Source: Hesseltinella vesiculosa (Eukaryota > Mucoromycota > Mucoromycetes > Mucorales > Cunninghamellaceae). From it: a DNA stretch of 64,000 nt. Numbering within the stretch: position 1 is the stretch's first letter; the number at the start of each line of letters is the position of its first letter. The stretch covers positions 210,940-274,939 of the forward strand of contig MCGT01000036.1 of assembly GCA_002104935.1 (NCBI GenBank), read 5' to 3'. This document shows, one piece after another, positions 1-12,227 of this stretch. The notes beneath the pieces are model-generated. The model ran no database searches and had not been told where the DNA came from. It saw only the letters and a program-made list of their open reading frames with translations. The position numbers and the translations under genes are program-made.

Positions 1-36
1 TTTTCTCACTCTTTCTTTTTTCTTCACCTTTGAAAC

Positions 37-2055
<2,019 letters not shown>

Positions 2056-3570
2056 ATTTCTTGTCCATTTTTTTTTTTTATTTATCCGTATTTTTGCTCG
2101 CACATGAATCACCTGTCAACCAAAAATCCAACCATTGTAACCCTCCATGAATTAAATCCTCATTCCTCTTCATTTTTTTCTCAGACTCAGTAAGCACTTG
2201 AGGCTGAACTACCCTTTGAACGTATCCGCGTAGATCCCATGCACAGGCCCAGCACAGAAAAGTGAGAGTTTGTCCGACATCGCATCTTTTCCTTCACGTA
2301 CGGATGTAGCATACAGTATTGGATGGATGGAAGGAAAAGCAGGCGGATGCCATGGCTACAGGAAAATGGTGCTGAACAAAAAGTACAGTCAGGCCACGAT
2401 CTGACACACATTTTTCAGTGATGGTTGGCGTGCAGGATACATTTTTAGCAAGCAAAATACATTTCATTGCACGCAAACCAGGTTCATCTTCCCGGGAACA
2501 GAGGAACCATGCGACCAAAACTCGAAACAAAACACGGAGTTTGAATTTGCCACCATGGGCCAGAAAACTCGCTTTTTTTTTGGGATCAATGCAACAGTGC
2601 GAATAACGCCTAGCGAAAAAAACGATGAGAGCTGAACAAAATAGTCTCTATGAACAAGCTCAGTGACCAACAACATGAAAAAAGAAAATATCAAGCGTGG
2701 TGTGGCTGAAAGTGTATACTGGAGCCTTATTTTAATATTGCCTGACCACCTTTCTATTTAAGACATGGCTCTTTCCTCGCGAAACTGACATTCCAATTTC
2801 CATAAATTGGCACTCTCAACTTTCACTTCCGTGTACCGCTTACTCTTGGTTTTCCTTTTGTTTCGGTCTCGCTTACTTGAACGAAGTTTCAAAACACTGT
2901 TTTTCACTCATGGACTCAAGGAAAAGGTTGGACAAAATGTGAAACTGATCCAGTTCGCACTGCCGTCCCTGGTCCGATATGAGTCATCCCAACAACAGGC
3001 TAGGTCTATGAGGTACGTCTGCTTGTCATCAAATATTAAACTCACTTTTTTTTTTCTCTTCAAACAAAAGGGCACTGACGATCAAGAGGTACTGGACGAT
3101 TTGGCCGTGGGTGATGATCTAGATGCAACGGGGTATGAATTGGAAGGACTCGCTATGGCTCCCGCAGTAAATACAAAAAAAAAAAAAAAAGGCTCCTGCA
3201 GATGACAACATTTCAGCCTGAAGACTTGGATCGGTCTAAGTGTGCAGTAGCATGCGCCTTAGCTAGCGTATAAAGCCTCTGTATGATTCCTTCATTCATG
3301 AGCCTTAACATCATGAGGAAAGAAGTGTGAAACGTATTGGAAAAGATCACGCGCTGTGGACATTCGCAGTAATTAACCCCGCCACCTTCACCTTGATGAA
3401 CTGTTTAATCATTTTTTTATTTTTCCTTAGGTTTCTTTTTCTTCTTCGTTCGAATTTCGAATTGAAATAGAAAGACTCTAATCGACTTGGTGTGTTGGTG
3501 TGTTTATATAACCCAATTTCACACTTGCTCGCTGTACTCTTTGTCCCTCGATGCTGCTGCTCTCTTCGAA
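2056..3570. other. Intergenic, no confident gene
   Basis: Downstream of LPD1 this 1.5-kb stretch has no recognisable gene. The longest open frame (2807-3205, +) contains an intron-like interval (gtacgt...aaaag, about 3013-3070) followed by an acidic stretch (residues like DDQEVLDDLAVGDDLDATG). This could be a decayed or very small gene, but splicing that interval shifts the frame to an early stop. A TATA-like tatataac lies at about 3507, upstream of the next gene. Confidence 0.5.
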
Positions 3571-4121
3571 ATGTTCAATGGCGCCCTGGGTATCAAGCGC
3601 GACCTTGGCATACCAAATTTTCAGGAAGCCCGCCACCACAAGAGGAGGTCTTTGCATGCATGTTCGATATGAAGGTGAACCATGACATATGCAAAAAAAA
3701 TGGTGTCACGTTCATGCATCGGCTTGACATCAGCCCTGCCAACGATGTATCTTTGCAGGGACACACCAACAAGCCGCGACAATCCTCGGTGTATGAGATG
3801 CGATTGAAGCACGGCCAAGACAACGTTCATCCACTCAATGCGCGCTCGCCGTCACCTGTAGCATTAGAAATAGCAGCTGAATTATCATCAACCCCAACAT
3901 TATCGACGATTTCATCCTCACTTTCACCAGCCCATCAGTGGGCATTCGTCAAGGACCGCGTGGATGCACACAAAGCCAGCCAACAACACGCAAGACGGAA
4001 AGAAGGAATTCTTTGGGCACGTATTCTTCGTGATGCCCAAGCGTTAGGTTTTTTTGATGCCATGTCGGTCAACTCAATGCGAACAGCCTATTATCGGTGG
4101 CTAGCATCACAAAAGGCATGA
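3571..4121 (+). CDS. Hypothetical protein, unknown function
   Basis: I do not recognise this protein. The downstream frame is open from before 3660 to the stop at 4119-4121. A start at 3571 fits if a very short 35-bp interval (gtatca...ttttcag, about 3593-3627) is removed; otherwise the first clear in-frame Met is at 3660. A TATA-like element at about 3507 favours a transcript starting near 3540. The middle is Ser/Thr/Pro-rich. The last about 45 residues look structured and charged (WARILRDAQALGFFDAM, then AYYRWLASQ), suggesting a small helical domain. Codon use resembles neighbouring genes. Both the start and the short intron are inference. Confidence 0.5.
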
Positions 4122-4194
4122 TTTTTTTGTTATTTTTGCCGTTTCCTTAATACACGATTTTTTTTTGTCGTTTTTCACTTTTTTTTAGCAGAGC

Positions 4195-4555
4195 AACTAA
4201 GCTCAGGCTGGTCGCCCTTGGTGAGAATTGACCAGTGTTAAAAATCACAACCCACCTCGATCACTTCCTCCAGAGCTAGACCAAGTTTTCTCCTGCCCAA
4301 ACTTGCCTGCCGTAAGCTGCGTCCAAGCCCGACCTCTAACAATTTCCTCTTTTTTTTTTTTTTTTCTTTTTTTCCAGAGAGTGTCTCTTCTCTTGGCCCG
4401 GAAAAATCCCAATATCATTTTTTCCGCTCTTCCAATGGCACCGTTAGAAAGCTAACCTTCCCAGCTATCCATAGAACCAAAGCGCATGAAAAAAGGAGCA
4501 ATATTGAAGGTGATATGAGGGAATCAGTATCGGGCAGGTGGGCGGGCAAGGTTGG
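4195..4555 (+). repeat. Dispersed repeat, copy A
   Basis: The stretch from 4435 (atggcacc) to 4550 (gggcgggcaag) closely matches 36934-37063 in the same orientation. Weaker similarity extends upstream: a 'ccttggtga...ccagt.t.aaaaat' segment near 4216-4245 matches one near 36771-36800. It is probably a non-autonomous or decayed transposon fragment; no coding capacity is visible. Confidence 0.7.
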
Positions 4556-4878
4556 CAAAGGCTGGCAGTAGCCCAGTGCCTACAGCGTCGGCCACGTTGA
4601 ACCAGCATAGAATGATATGATTACTCTGCATCCGTGAAAATTTTGACATTGATCCATTCATTCTAAAGCGTTGGGTAGTTAAATGTGCTTATTTTTTCGG
4701 TCATAAAATTCAGTGAAGAACGAGATGCAAGTAAACATCTTTTATTGTGAATAAAAAAAAAAAGTGTGCCAATGAAAAGGACTGGCACACCAATCAACAG
4801 ACTCCAAGAGGAGAGAGGAAGGCCCACCACCACCCGCCATCCTTAGCGATGCAGGATGACGCAAAGAGACAACCACAC

Positions 4879-5040
4879 CAAGGCACCTTCATAACAAGGC
4901 ACCGCCACACCAAGGCACCACCACACCAAGGCACCATCATATCAAGGCACCTTCATATCACAGCACCACCACACCAAAGCTCCGCCACACCAAGGCTCCG
5001 CCACACCAAGGCACTACCACACCAAGGCATCACCAGCACC
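4879..5040 (+). repeat. Minisatellite, 16-bp unit, about 10 copies
   Basis: Ten imperfect copies of a 16-bp unit of the form caaggcaccNCCACAC follow one another. Substitutions change the last six bases (ttcata, gccaca, accaca, atcata and so on). A related 15-bp unit (accaccggcaccaag) is repeated three times near 5200-5246, between the two copies of the 136-bp duplication. Confidence 0.85.
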
Positions 5041-5371
5041 AAGCAGGCTGCAAACTATCCGTAAATAGTTTCCTATGGCCAACACGGGCACAATCAGAGA
5101 TCTATTGATCCGTCATGTACGGGCGCGCCACCAGAAGGCAAGTTCCTTGCTAGGGCAGCCTGCGACATCACCACGCCAACAAAGGCAGAGCCAAGAGGAG
5201 AGACCACCGGCACCAAGACCACCGGCACCAAGACCACCAGCACCAAGCAGGCTGCAAACTATCCGTAAATAGTTTCCTATGGCCAACACGGGCACAATCA
5301 GAGATCTATTGATCCGTCATGTACGGGCGCGCCACCAGAAGGCAAGTTCCTTGCTAGGGCAGCCTGCAACA
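5032..5371 (+). repeat. Direct duplication of a 136-bp segment
   Basis: 5032-5167 and 5236-5371 are essentially identical (offset 204 bp), starting at accagcaccaagcaggctg and ending at gcagcctgc. The 68-bp interval between them is not duplicated and contains the Pro-codon-like accacc minisatellite. The near-identity points to a recent duplication. Confidence 0.9.
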
Positions 5372-6839
5372 TGCATGTGGACTCGAGACATCACGGTAGC
5401 CTTTTGAAAAGAAGTTGAAAAAAACTATGTAAGCCTTGCTTCTTTTTTCATGCGTCAGACTTACTTGATATCAGGCAACAACACATTCATAACGTAACAT
5501 TGTCCATCAGGGCCCAGATGATAACTTCTTGATGTAAACAAACAAAAGAGATAAAAAGAGTGAGTTGCTGCTCTTTTTTTGTACTCTTTTCCGAGGATTA
5601 GCATACAACAAGTATGCCAATAATAGATTACCTTGCACCAAGCATCCTCATTGCATTTTAGACTAGGCCATTTAGCGGTTGTCAACAGAGATTCCAAGTT
5701 TTTCATTGAAAAAACAAACAAACAAAAGAAAAAAAGTGCGCCTAGGCTTACCCACCATGGGTTACTGGTTGACCAGTTTACTGCGGCTGGGATTCAATTC
5801 TGGTCAAGCGCAGCGTGTGCTGGGAGGGTGGCCAGCTCCAGCCGTTGCGTTTTTGGTACATAGTGGGAAAGGATGGCAGATGATATGATTCACACCAAAC
5901 TGTACTTGGAATTGGTACTTAATGGGAAATATTGACAGTTAAAATTATGCGGCACTTGGATAAGACGGTGAAGAACTAGGCTCACCTAAAAAAAAGATGG
6001 GCCTTCCTTGCAAAATGGCTGGGCAGCCATGATTTCTGGCTGTTCTAGCTTGGTACCACGTCCCATACAAAGCTTTTTATTGTGACTTCCATCCCACCTC
6101 ATCAAGTATCAGTTACATGCAAAAGATTGGACGCTTAAATTTTTGATGAAAATGGAGGATTTTTTGGCCAGGTCGCCAGAGAGACCCTTTGCTTTTTACA
6201 AAAAAAGATATTACTCTATTGCAGTTTTGAATGAATGAATCAAGATTAAATTTTGCATGGGTTCAGGTTTTAATGCAATATATGGATAGTGAAAAAATCA
6301 AGTCAATCTATAAAGGCTGCCCAGCCAATTTGGTATCAAGTAGTTTTTGGGACCTCCTTTTCCCCAGCTAAAAAAAAAAAAAAAGTATGGTAAGCAGGCT
6401 TGGCGATGTATCGCGCTGGCAGGTGGTGTCAGCTATAAAAGCTCTCAAGCCTCGAATGGTGCTGTCGTCAAGAATAATAGCTGGACTCTTGTCTTGTTTC
6501 AACGCAGAGTCAGGCGATATGCATTCGAAACAGCCCATGACAAGGAAGAAAAAAAGGAAATGATCGGCAGTTTGATTGCTACTCCAAGAAACTGCTTTGC
6601 TTCCATTGGATAGAGTGCCGCAGCAATCTCTACCCCCTGAATGTCTTTTGCTTCTCATGGGTTCCCACGAAGAGCAGATGACCTCTAGAAAAATATAAAT
6701 AGAACACTTTCTTCTCTTTTTTTTCTTTTTCTTTTTTTCAAGCCAACCTAAAGGTGCCATGGAACCTTGGGGTGTTGTTTTTTTTTTCCTTTCACGAGGT
6801 TTTTTGTTTCTGGCACTTGGTACAGAAAAAAACAAAGAC

Positions 6840-7316
6840 ATTATTGCAGGATTGCTACTTTTTTCCCCCGGGATGCAAGGTCCTGGCGGGAGTTATGTTC
6901 CTTGCCTGCAAGAAAAACATCATTAAAACTAATGGATACAACAACCGTAGGATTACGGCTTTTTTCCCCTTGCGGGAGTTATGTCCCTTACCTGCGTTAA
7001 ATAATAATGGTGCACAATAACCGATGTTGCAGGATTTTTGCTTTTTTCCCCCGGGATGTAAGGTCCTGGCGGGAGTTATGTTCCTTGCCTGCAATTAAAA
7101 TATTAAAACCAATGGACTCAACAACCGTAGGATTACGGCTTTTTTCCCGCTGGCGGGAGTTATGTCCCTTACCTGCGTTAAATAATAATGGTGCACAATA
7201 ACCGATGTTGCAGGATTTTTGCTTTTTTCCCCTGGGATACAAACATATCCTGGCGGGAGTTATGTTCCTTGCCTGCAATTAAAATATTAAAACCAATGGA
7301 CTCAACAACGGGTATG
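6840..7316 (+). repeat. Higher-order tandem array, about 182-bp unit
   Basis: About 2.6 copies of a roughly 182-bp unit, with phases at 6846, 7029 and 7210. Each unit is itself two related half-units of about 90 bp built on a T-run, CCC, then ggcgggagttatgt and ccttgcctgc. The half-units alternate between a gttccttgcctgca form and a gtcccttacctgcg form. The array is followed at once by a sequence also found after the array at 25.9-26.2 kb. Confidence 0.85.
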
Positions 7317-7392
7317 TAAGCCAGTTACCTCCTCGTGGTCATACCTGGGCAACCAGCTTTTTGAAGTTGGGCTAAACACTGGTACTTTTTTA
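7317..7392 (+). repeat. Shared array-flanking repeat, copy 1
   Basis: The segment agccagttacctcctcgtgg and the about 50 bases after it match 26184-26260 at high identity, although the arrays upstream are unrelated. A weaker third match occurs at about 36503-36547. It is probably the conserved 3' end of a repeat or transposon family. Confidence 0.7.
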
Positions 7393-7683
7393 AAAGTGTA
7401 CAATAAAAAAACTTTTCAATAATAAAGAGCATTGAGTTTTTTCATATCATTTTGGAAGAAGTTGGGATGTAGGAACGCTCTTTCGCTCGTTGGCAACAAA
7501 ATAGTGCTTTTGTTTGCAGGCCATGCTGCTCTATCTCCTTTTACCCTGTTTATAATTGAAGTACGTCTTTCAGTAGCACCATGATGATGTTTATTTGAAT
7601 ATGAAGAGGTGCAATTGCTCAACGGCAAACTGTGGGTGATGATGGCTATTTTTTTGTTTGGGCCAAAACAGCACAGGGTTCCT

Positions 7684-8186
7684 GGTAACACAGTTGTTTG
7701 AGGGCCAGTTCCTCGGTCAGTTTTAATGTTTTTCTTACTTTACGTATACCTATGGATAGCCATGGTTCTAAGCTTTAAAATGAAACCAATGACACCTGGT
7801 CAATTTCAACTCATTGTCGCTCAATCGTAGGAAACAGCAACGGGGTGACCAAAAATAAAAAGGACAAAAGCGTGGGATAAAAATAGGGGGGTAATCTGAA
7901 ACCACCACCAACTGCCTGATTGCTGCAGATCATTACCTTTTCGTCCTTTCGGCATCGTTTTCACATGAATGCAAGTGTTCCTTTGCATTTTTTTGACATC
8001 AAAATGGACCCGTTTGTACGGCATTTTTTCCCACCGTTTTATTTATGTTTTTTGGTCGCTCGGTAATTGTTTTCTGCGTTCTTAATTCATTTTAAAGCTT
8101 AGAACCAAACCTATCATTAGGTACACGTAAAATAAGAAAAGCATTAAAACTGACCGAGGAACTGGCCCTCAAGCTGTTGTGCTACC
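7684..8186. mobile_element. MITE-like inverted-repeat element, about 503 bp
   Basis: The left end starts ggta(a)cacagttg and the right end finishes with its complement, caactgttgtgctacc-like. At least the outer 95 bp are strongly complementary: gagggccagttcctcggtcag on the left, ctgaccgaggaactggccctc on the right. Weaker complementarity continues inward to near the centre at about 7930, so one strand could fold into a long hairpin. No ORF with transposase motifs lies inside. No clear target-site duplication is visible, so the exact ends are uncertain. Confidence 0.75.
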
Positions 8187-8813
8187 TAAATCCCTCGGCT
8201 GTCGATGAAACCGGTGCACTAGTGAAAGGCACCTTTCTGTTTCTGCGCAAATGTAGTTAAGAGATGACTATCGCGCGTGCACAATTGTTGAGGGGAACCG
8301 TTGGCGACTTCCAAGAAGAGTTTAAATTTGGAATGGGCTCAAATAACTAAGTTTTAGCCATGGAGAAATGGAGACAGCCCAGTTTCGGATGACTACGTTT
8401 TTTCTTTGCTTGGGGAATGCTTAGCCTTTCAGTACTTAGACCATTGATAGGGAAGCTTGTCCTCTTCACCAGTATACCCCTCTCCTGCTAGGCGAATGAA
8501 AATTTGGTGTGGATTGTTGGAATGTCTGATTTTCGATGATTTATTGACGCGTACGCGAGATGTCAACCTTCAATCCTGTCAGCCAAAGGTTCCGAATCTA
8601 TCCACATCAGCAAGGGGTCACCACGAATCAGCACAAATAGTTATGTTCCTTCACATTCTCATGAAGGGCATTGAAGCTAAAAAACACCAAACCGATTGGT
8701 GATGGTTGCAGTCAAAAAAAAAAAATGAAAGGAAGATTTCAATCGCCTCCACGGACGCAGGCGGGAAGCTCGCTTGTTTTTCTTACTCACTTTTCTCAAA
8801 AATTTAAAAAAGA

Positions 8814-9878
8814 ATGGGATCTAGTAAACGCCATCATGATCCCGATTCAGATCATGACGATCGTAAACGACATCACAAAAAGTCAAAGCATAGCTCGTCA
8901 TCGTCATCGTTAAAATTGCCGTCCTCGATTCCTAGCAAGTCCTTTCAAAAAATAATAATAATATAGCCTGTTGCTGACCACTCCTCTATTGTTTGCAGCC
9001 ATCAACAAGGATGATTACTTTGAAAAGAGTAACGAATTCAGGATATGGCTTAAGGATAAAAAGCACAAGTATTTTACCGACCTGGATGCAGACGATGCTC
9101 GGTATTACTTTAAAAAGTTTGTCAAGGCTTGGAATGCTTATGAGCTGGATGGTGTGTTTTTTTTTTTTTTGGTCAACAAGCAAACCATTCACACCTCTCT
9201 TCCATAGAAAAATATTACAAAGGGATCAACTCATCACACCTGGAGGCCTCGGACACTACCTCCTACAAGTGGTCATTTGCCAAGAATCTCGATGCGTTTG
9301 AAATGGATCGGATCAAGTACAGTGTGGACTCGATGACAGCCGGGACCAAGAAACCCACGGGTGGATCGTCGAGCCAGGCCGCACCAAGTGCCTTCAGCGG
9401 TTCAGCCTCTGCATCGTCCACAAGACGCCGTCGCCCTGCTGGGCCCAGTATGCCTTCGGCTGTCGATCAACAGCTTGCTCGCGAAGAAGAACACGACCGC
9501 CGACGCCAAGCACGAGAAGCCGATCGTCGTGGCAAGAACCGTGAATTTAAGGAATACGTCAACGACACCGTACCCAAACTGGATGGCCGCGAAGCCCGGT
9601 TGGCCGAGAAACGGGCGACCAATGCCATGCGACGCCAAGAGCCTTCGATGGATGTGGAATTGAACGATAGTGATCTGTATGGTGGCGATGACTTCAAAGC
9701 CCAGCTGGCACGCGAGCGTCAGCGCAATGAAAGCCGCCAGGCACGTCGCCAGCAAGCCGAAGAACAGAAGCGCGGCCCGATGCAGGAACGTCTCAGCGAA
9801 TTCAAGTCCAAAGAAGCCGCCACCATGGCCATGTTCCGTGCACTTGCCGACCAACAGAAACAGCGTGGCGGTCTCTAG
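8814..9878 (+). CDS. SCI1-like conserved nuclear protein
   Basis: This resembles the plant style cell-cycle inhibitor 1 (SCI1) family of small nuclear proteins, whose molecular function is poorly defined. Exons are 8814-8934, 8999-9151 and 9208-9878, giving 314 residues. The basic His/Lys/Ser N-terminus is followed at about residue 42 by the signature NKDDYFEKSNEFRIWLK, then a KFVKAWN segment and KYYKGIN. The C-terminal half is a charged helical region carrying the family's GREARLAEKRA, GGDDFKAQLARE and EAATMAMFRALA blocks. Intron 1 reads only as a GC-AG intron (gcaagt...gtttgcag); it restores the frame from T-I into NKDDY. Family assignment comes from remembered motifs and is fairly confident; its function is not known to me. 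Confidence 0.85.
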
Positions 9879-9994
9879 GGCCATGAATGAAATCCACAAT
9901 AAAAACGAGCCAGGCTTTGTGCCACGCACACTGCCCTTTTCCGAAACTCTATTCAGCCTAAATCTTTTTTTCTTTCTTTGTATTTTTCTCTTCC

Positions 9995-12092
9995 ATGGAA
10001 GCGTTGGACCAATGGCCGTTACCACAGAGGCAAGCCATCTTGCGCCTTTGTCAAGATGTATTGATTGCCCATGAGAGTCGCCTGGGCGCAAGCTGGACCC
10101 ATCCCTGGTGGCAGACATTGTTCACATCCCTTAAAGTGGAGCGAAAAGGTTGACACCTCAGGGAAAAAAGGTTCAAGAAATCTCATTCCGAATTTCATGT
10201 AGACATGGATGCATGGACTGTTCCTGCAGCTGTAGAACAAATCTCAACGCCGAATGATCGACGAGTCGATGTTTTGCTAGGCCTCCTGTCATTGTCCCTC
10301 GGCAGTAAAGAAGAAAAGCAAGTCTAATAAAAAAAAAAGGCGTGCGGGATGCGACTGACCAGTTTTTTTCCCAGACCACCAGTGCTGGTGTATGATGCAC
10401 GGGCACGCTGGTTCTTGTATTGCATGACGAACTTGATGGGTCTACCGGTGGAAGATTTGGGTGTGGTGGAGCGTAGTCTTGGCCAGCAGATGTATTTTGA
10501 AATGGAAAAGGGAGGCAAGAACGACCAGTCGGCAGCCATGAACTCCTCTGCCCAAACCGCGATGACCGAAAACAATAACAAGAAAAAGCTTTATCGCTGG
10601 CTTGCTACAGGTGCAGGTGTCGTTGGTGGTGGTGCTGTGATTGGTAAACATTGAAATGCTGTGGGTGGCAAGCTTCATACTCGTTTTTTTTTTTTTTTGT
10701 CACAGCCCTGACAGGCGGCCTTGCTGCGCCGTTGCTGGCACCCATCATGGTGGGTATGACTGGGGCCACTTTTTTTGCCACAGCTGGAGGCATTGCCCTG
10801 GTAACTAGCCTGTTTGGTCTCACAGGTAAACTCCCCAATCACACAGATCTAGAAATAAGGGGGGATCCAATATTCACCTGTCACTTTTCCAGGTGGTGGT
10901 CTAGCCGGCATGAAGATGCACCGACGAACACGTGGCCTCGAGGAATTCCAATTCAAGCAGATTTTGGTCAACAAGGATCTTCCACCGATACCAACCCTTC
11001 AGGCATGTGTCTTGTCCTCCGTCTGCTGATGCTGATGTTTTATTGTTTTTATAGTGCACCATTTGTATCTCCGGATTTTTGATGGACGACGACAAAAGCG
11101 ATACCACGGTAAGGAGCTGCAGGAAGTTGGCGAATTCCCAATTGACCTATGTTGACTAGGCGCCTTGGATCAAGTCGTTGGAAAACCATCAACCTCCTCC
11201 CTGTGACACCTTTTGCTTGGAGTATGATACCAAGATCCTGCGAAGCCTGGGCTATGCGTTTCAACGGTTTTTGATGAACCAGGTAAAAAGCCAGCAACGC
11301 CACGCCGGCGGTCAAGCTCACTCGGCTCGCTTGATTTAGGCACTACGCTACGCAGGCCTCGAAGTCGCCAAACAAACGGCCTTGGCAAGTTTCTTTGCTG
11401 CCATTGCTCTTCCAGCTGCTCTTCTCAAGGTGGCGGATGTGATTGATGATCCCTGGCAACTGGCTGTTGAGCGTTCAAAAAAGGCTGGTGTTGGTAATAC
11501 CAAGAGGACCCCACCTCGCACAACTGGTGTTGACATTTCTTTTTTTTTTTTTTTTGTCATCGCAGTGTTGGCTGATACCCTGGCAGAGCGTGTGCAAGGT
11601 AACCGTCCCTGTCATTTGGTAAGTGGTTCTGCCAATCCTGAAAAAAAAATAGGGTGGCTTACCCGCTAGCGTCCTATAGATTGGTTATAGTTGTGGTAGC
11701 CTTGTGATCTGGCATTGTCTGCTGGAGCTCGAAAGGCGGCAGCTGTTTGGGCTGGTGCACCACGTCGTGCTGTTGGGCTCGCCCATAGCCAGCGATGAAG
11801 AAGAGTTGTGGAAAAAAGCACGATCGGTTGTGGCTGGCCGCTTTGTCAATGGCTATACACCAGATGACTGGGTGCTTGGTAACCTTTTTGGGAGAAAGAG
11901 AGTCGATGGCTCACCTGCCTTTTTTTTTTCACTTCAGCCTATGTGTATCGCTTGCACTCCCTGAACAGCAAAGTCAGTGGGTTATCGCCTGTGGCTGTCG
12001 ATGGTATTGAAAACTTGGGGTTGGAGCTGGAAGGTCACACAAGCTATCCTTCAGAGCTGCCATCGATTCTGGCCCGAATCCACTTGGAATGA
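9995..12092 (+). CDS. TMCO4: TMCO4/Mil1-like DUF726 membrane protein
   Basis: Member of the DUF726 family (human TMCO4, yeast Mil1/YFL034W), alpha/beta-hydrolase-like proteins linked in yeast to the AP-1 variant adaptor. Eleven exons: 9995-10148, 10203-10304, 10383-10643, 10706-10825, 10893-11002, 11055-11108, 11160-11282, 11340-11493, 11566-11618, 11680-11878 and 11938-12092, giving 494 residues. The YDARARWFL block precedes a Gly/Ala-rich hydrophobic region (residues about 160-210) that should enter the membrane. The hydrolase-like nucleophile elbow GYSCGS sits at the start of exon 10, followed by HHVVLLGSPI. The intron after exon 5 reads as GC-AG (gcatgt). The intron 10305-10382 is the least certain, but it makes the total a multiple of three. 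An aataaa lies at 12095. Confidence 0.88.
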
Positions 12093-12227
12093 TCAATAAA
12101 GACACAGAAACGCATTTGAAAAAAAAGGCGTCGGAAGAGAATTTTCATTTCCTTTTTTTTTTTTTTCAAAAAAAAATAACCTCTTTTTTTTGAATCAACT
12201 TTTTTTTGGTGTTGCTGTTATTTTGTC

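Larger units (their letters stand above)
4122..8813. other. Gene-poor, repeat-rich intergenic region
   Basis: About 4.7 kb without a convincing gene. It holds a diverged dispersed repeat (4195-4555), a 16-bp minisatellite, a 136-bp direct duplication, a 182-bp tandem array and a 0.5-kb inverted-repeat element, each listed separately. Between these, at 5372-6840 and 8187-8813, I see only short A/T-rich frames without codon bias or recognisable motifs. Confidence 0.6.

Noticed and set aside
2807..3205. 132-codon plus frame after LPD1
   Set aside because: Contains an intron-like interval that breaks the frame when spliced; only a short acidic stretch looks coding.
4879..5040. Regular short repeats considered as a CRISPR-like array
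   Set aside because: 16-bp units are contiguous with no unique spacers, in a eukaryotic genome; it is a minisatellite.
8457..8913. Overlapping frames just upstream of the SCI1-like start
   Set aside because: Out of frame with the conserved SCI1 blocks and without codon bias.
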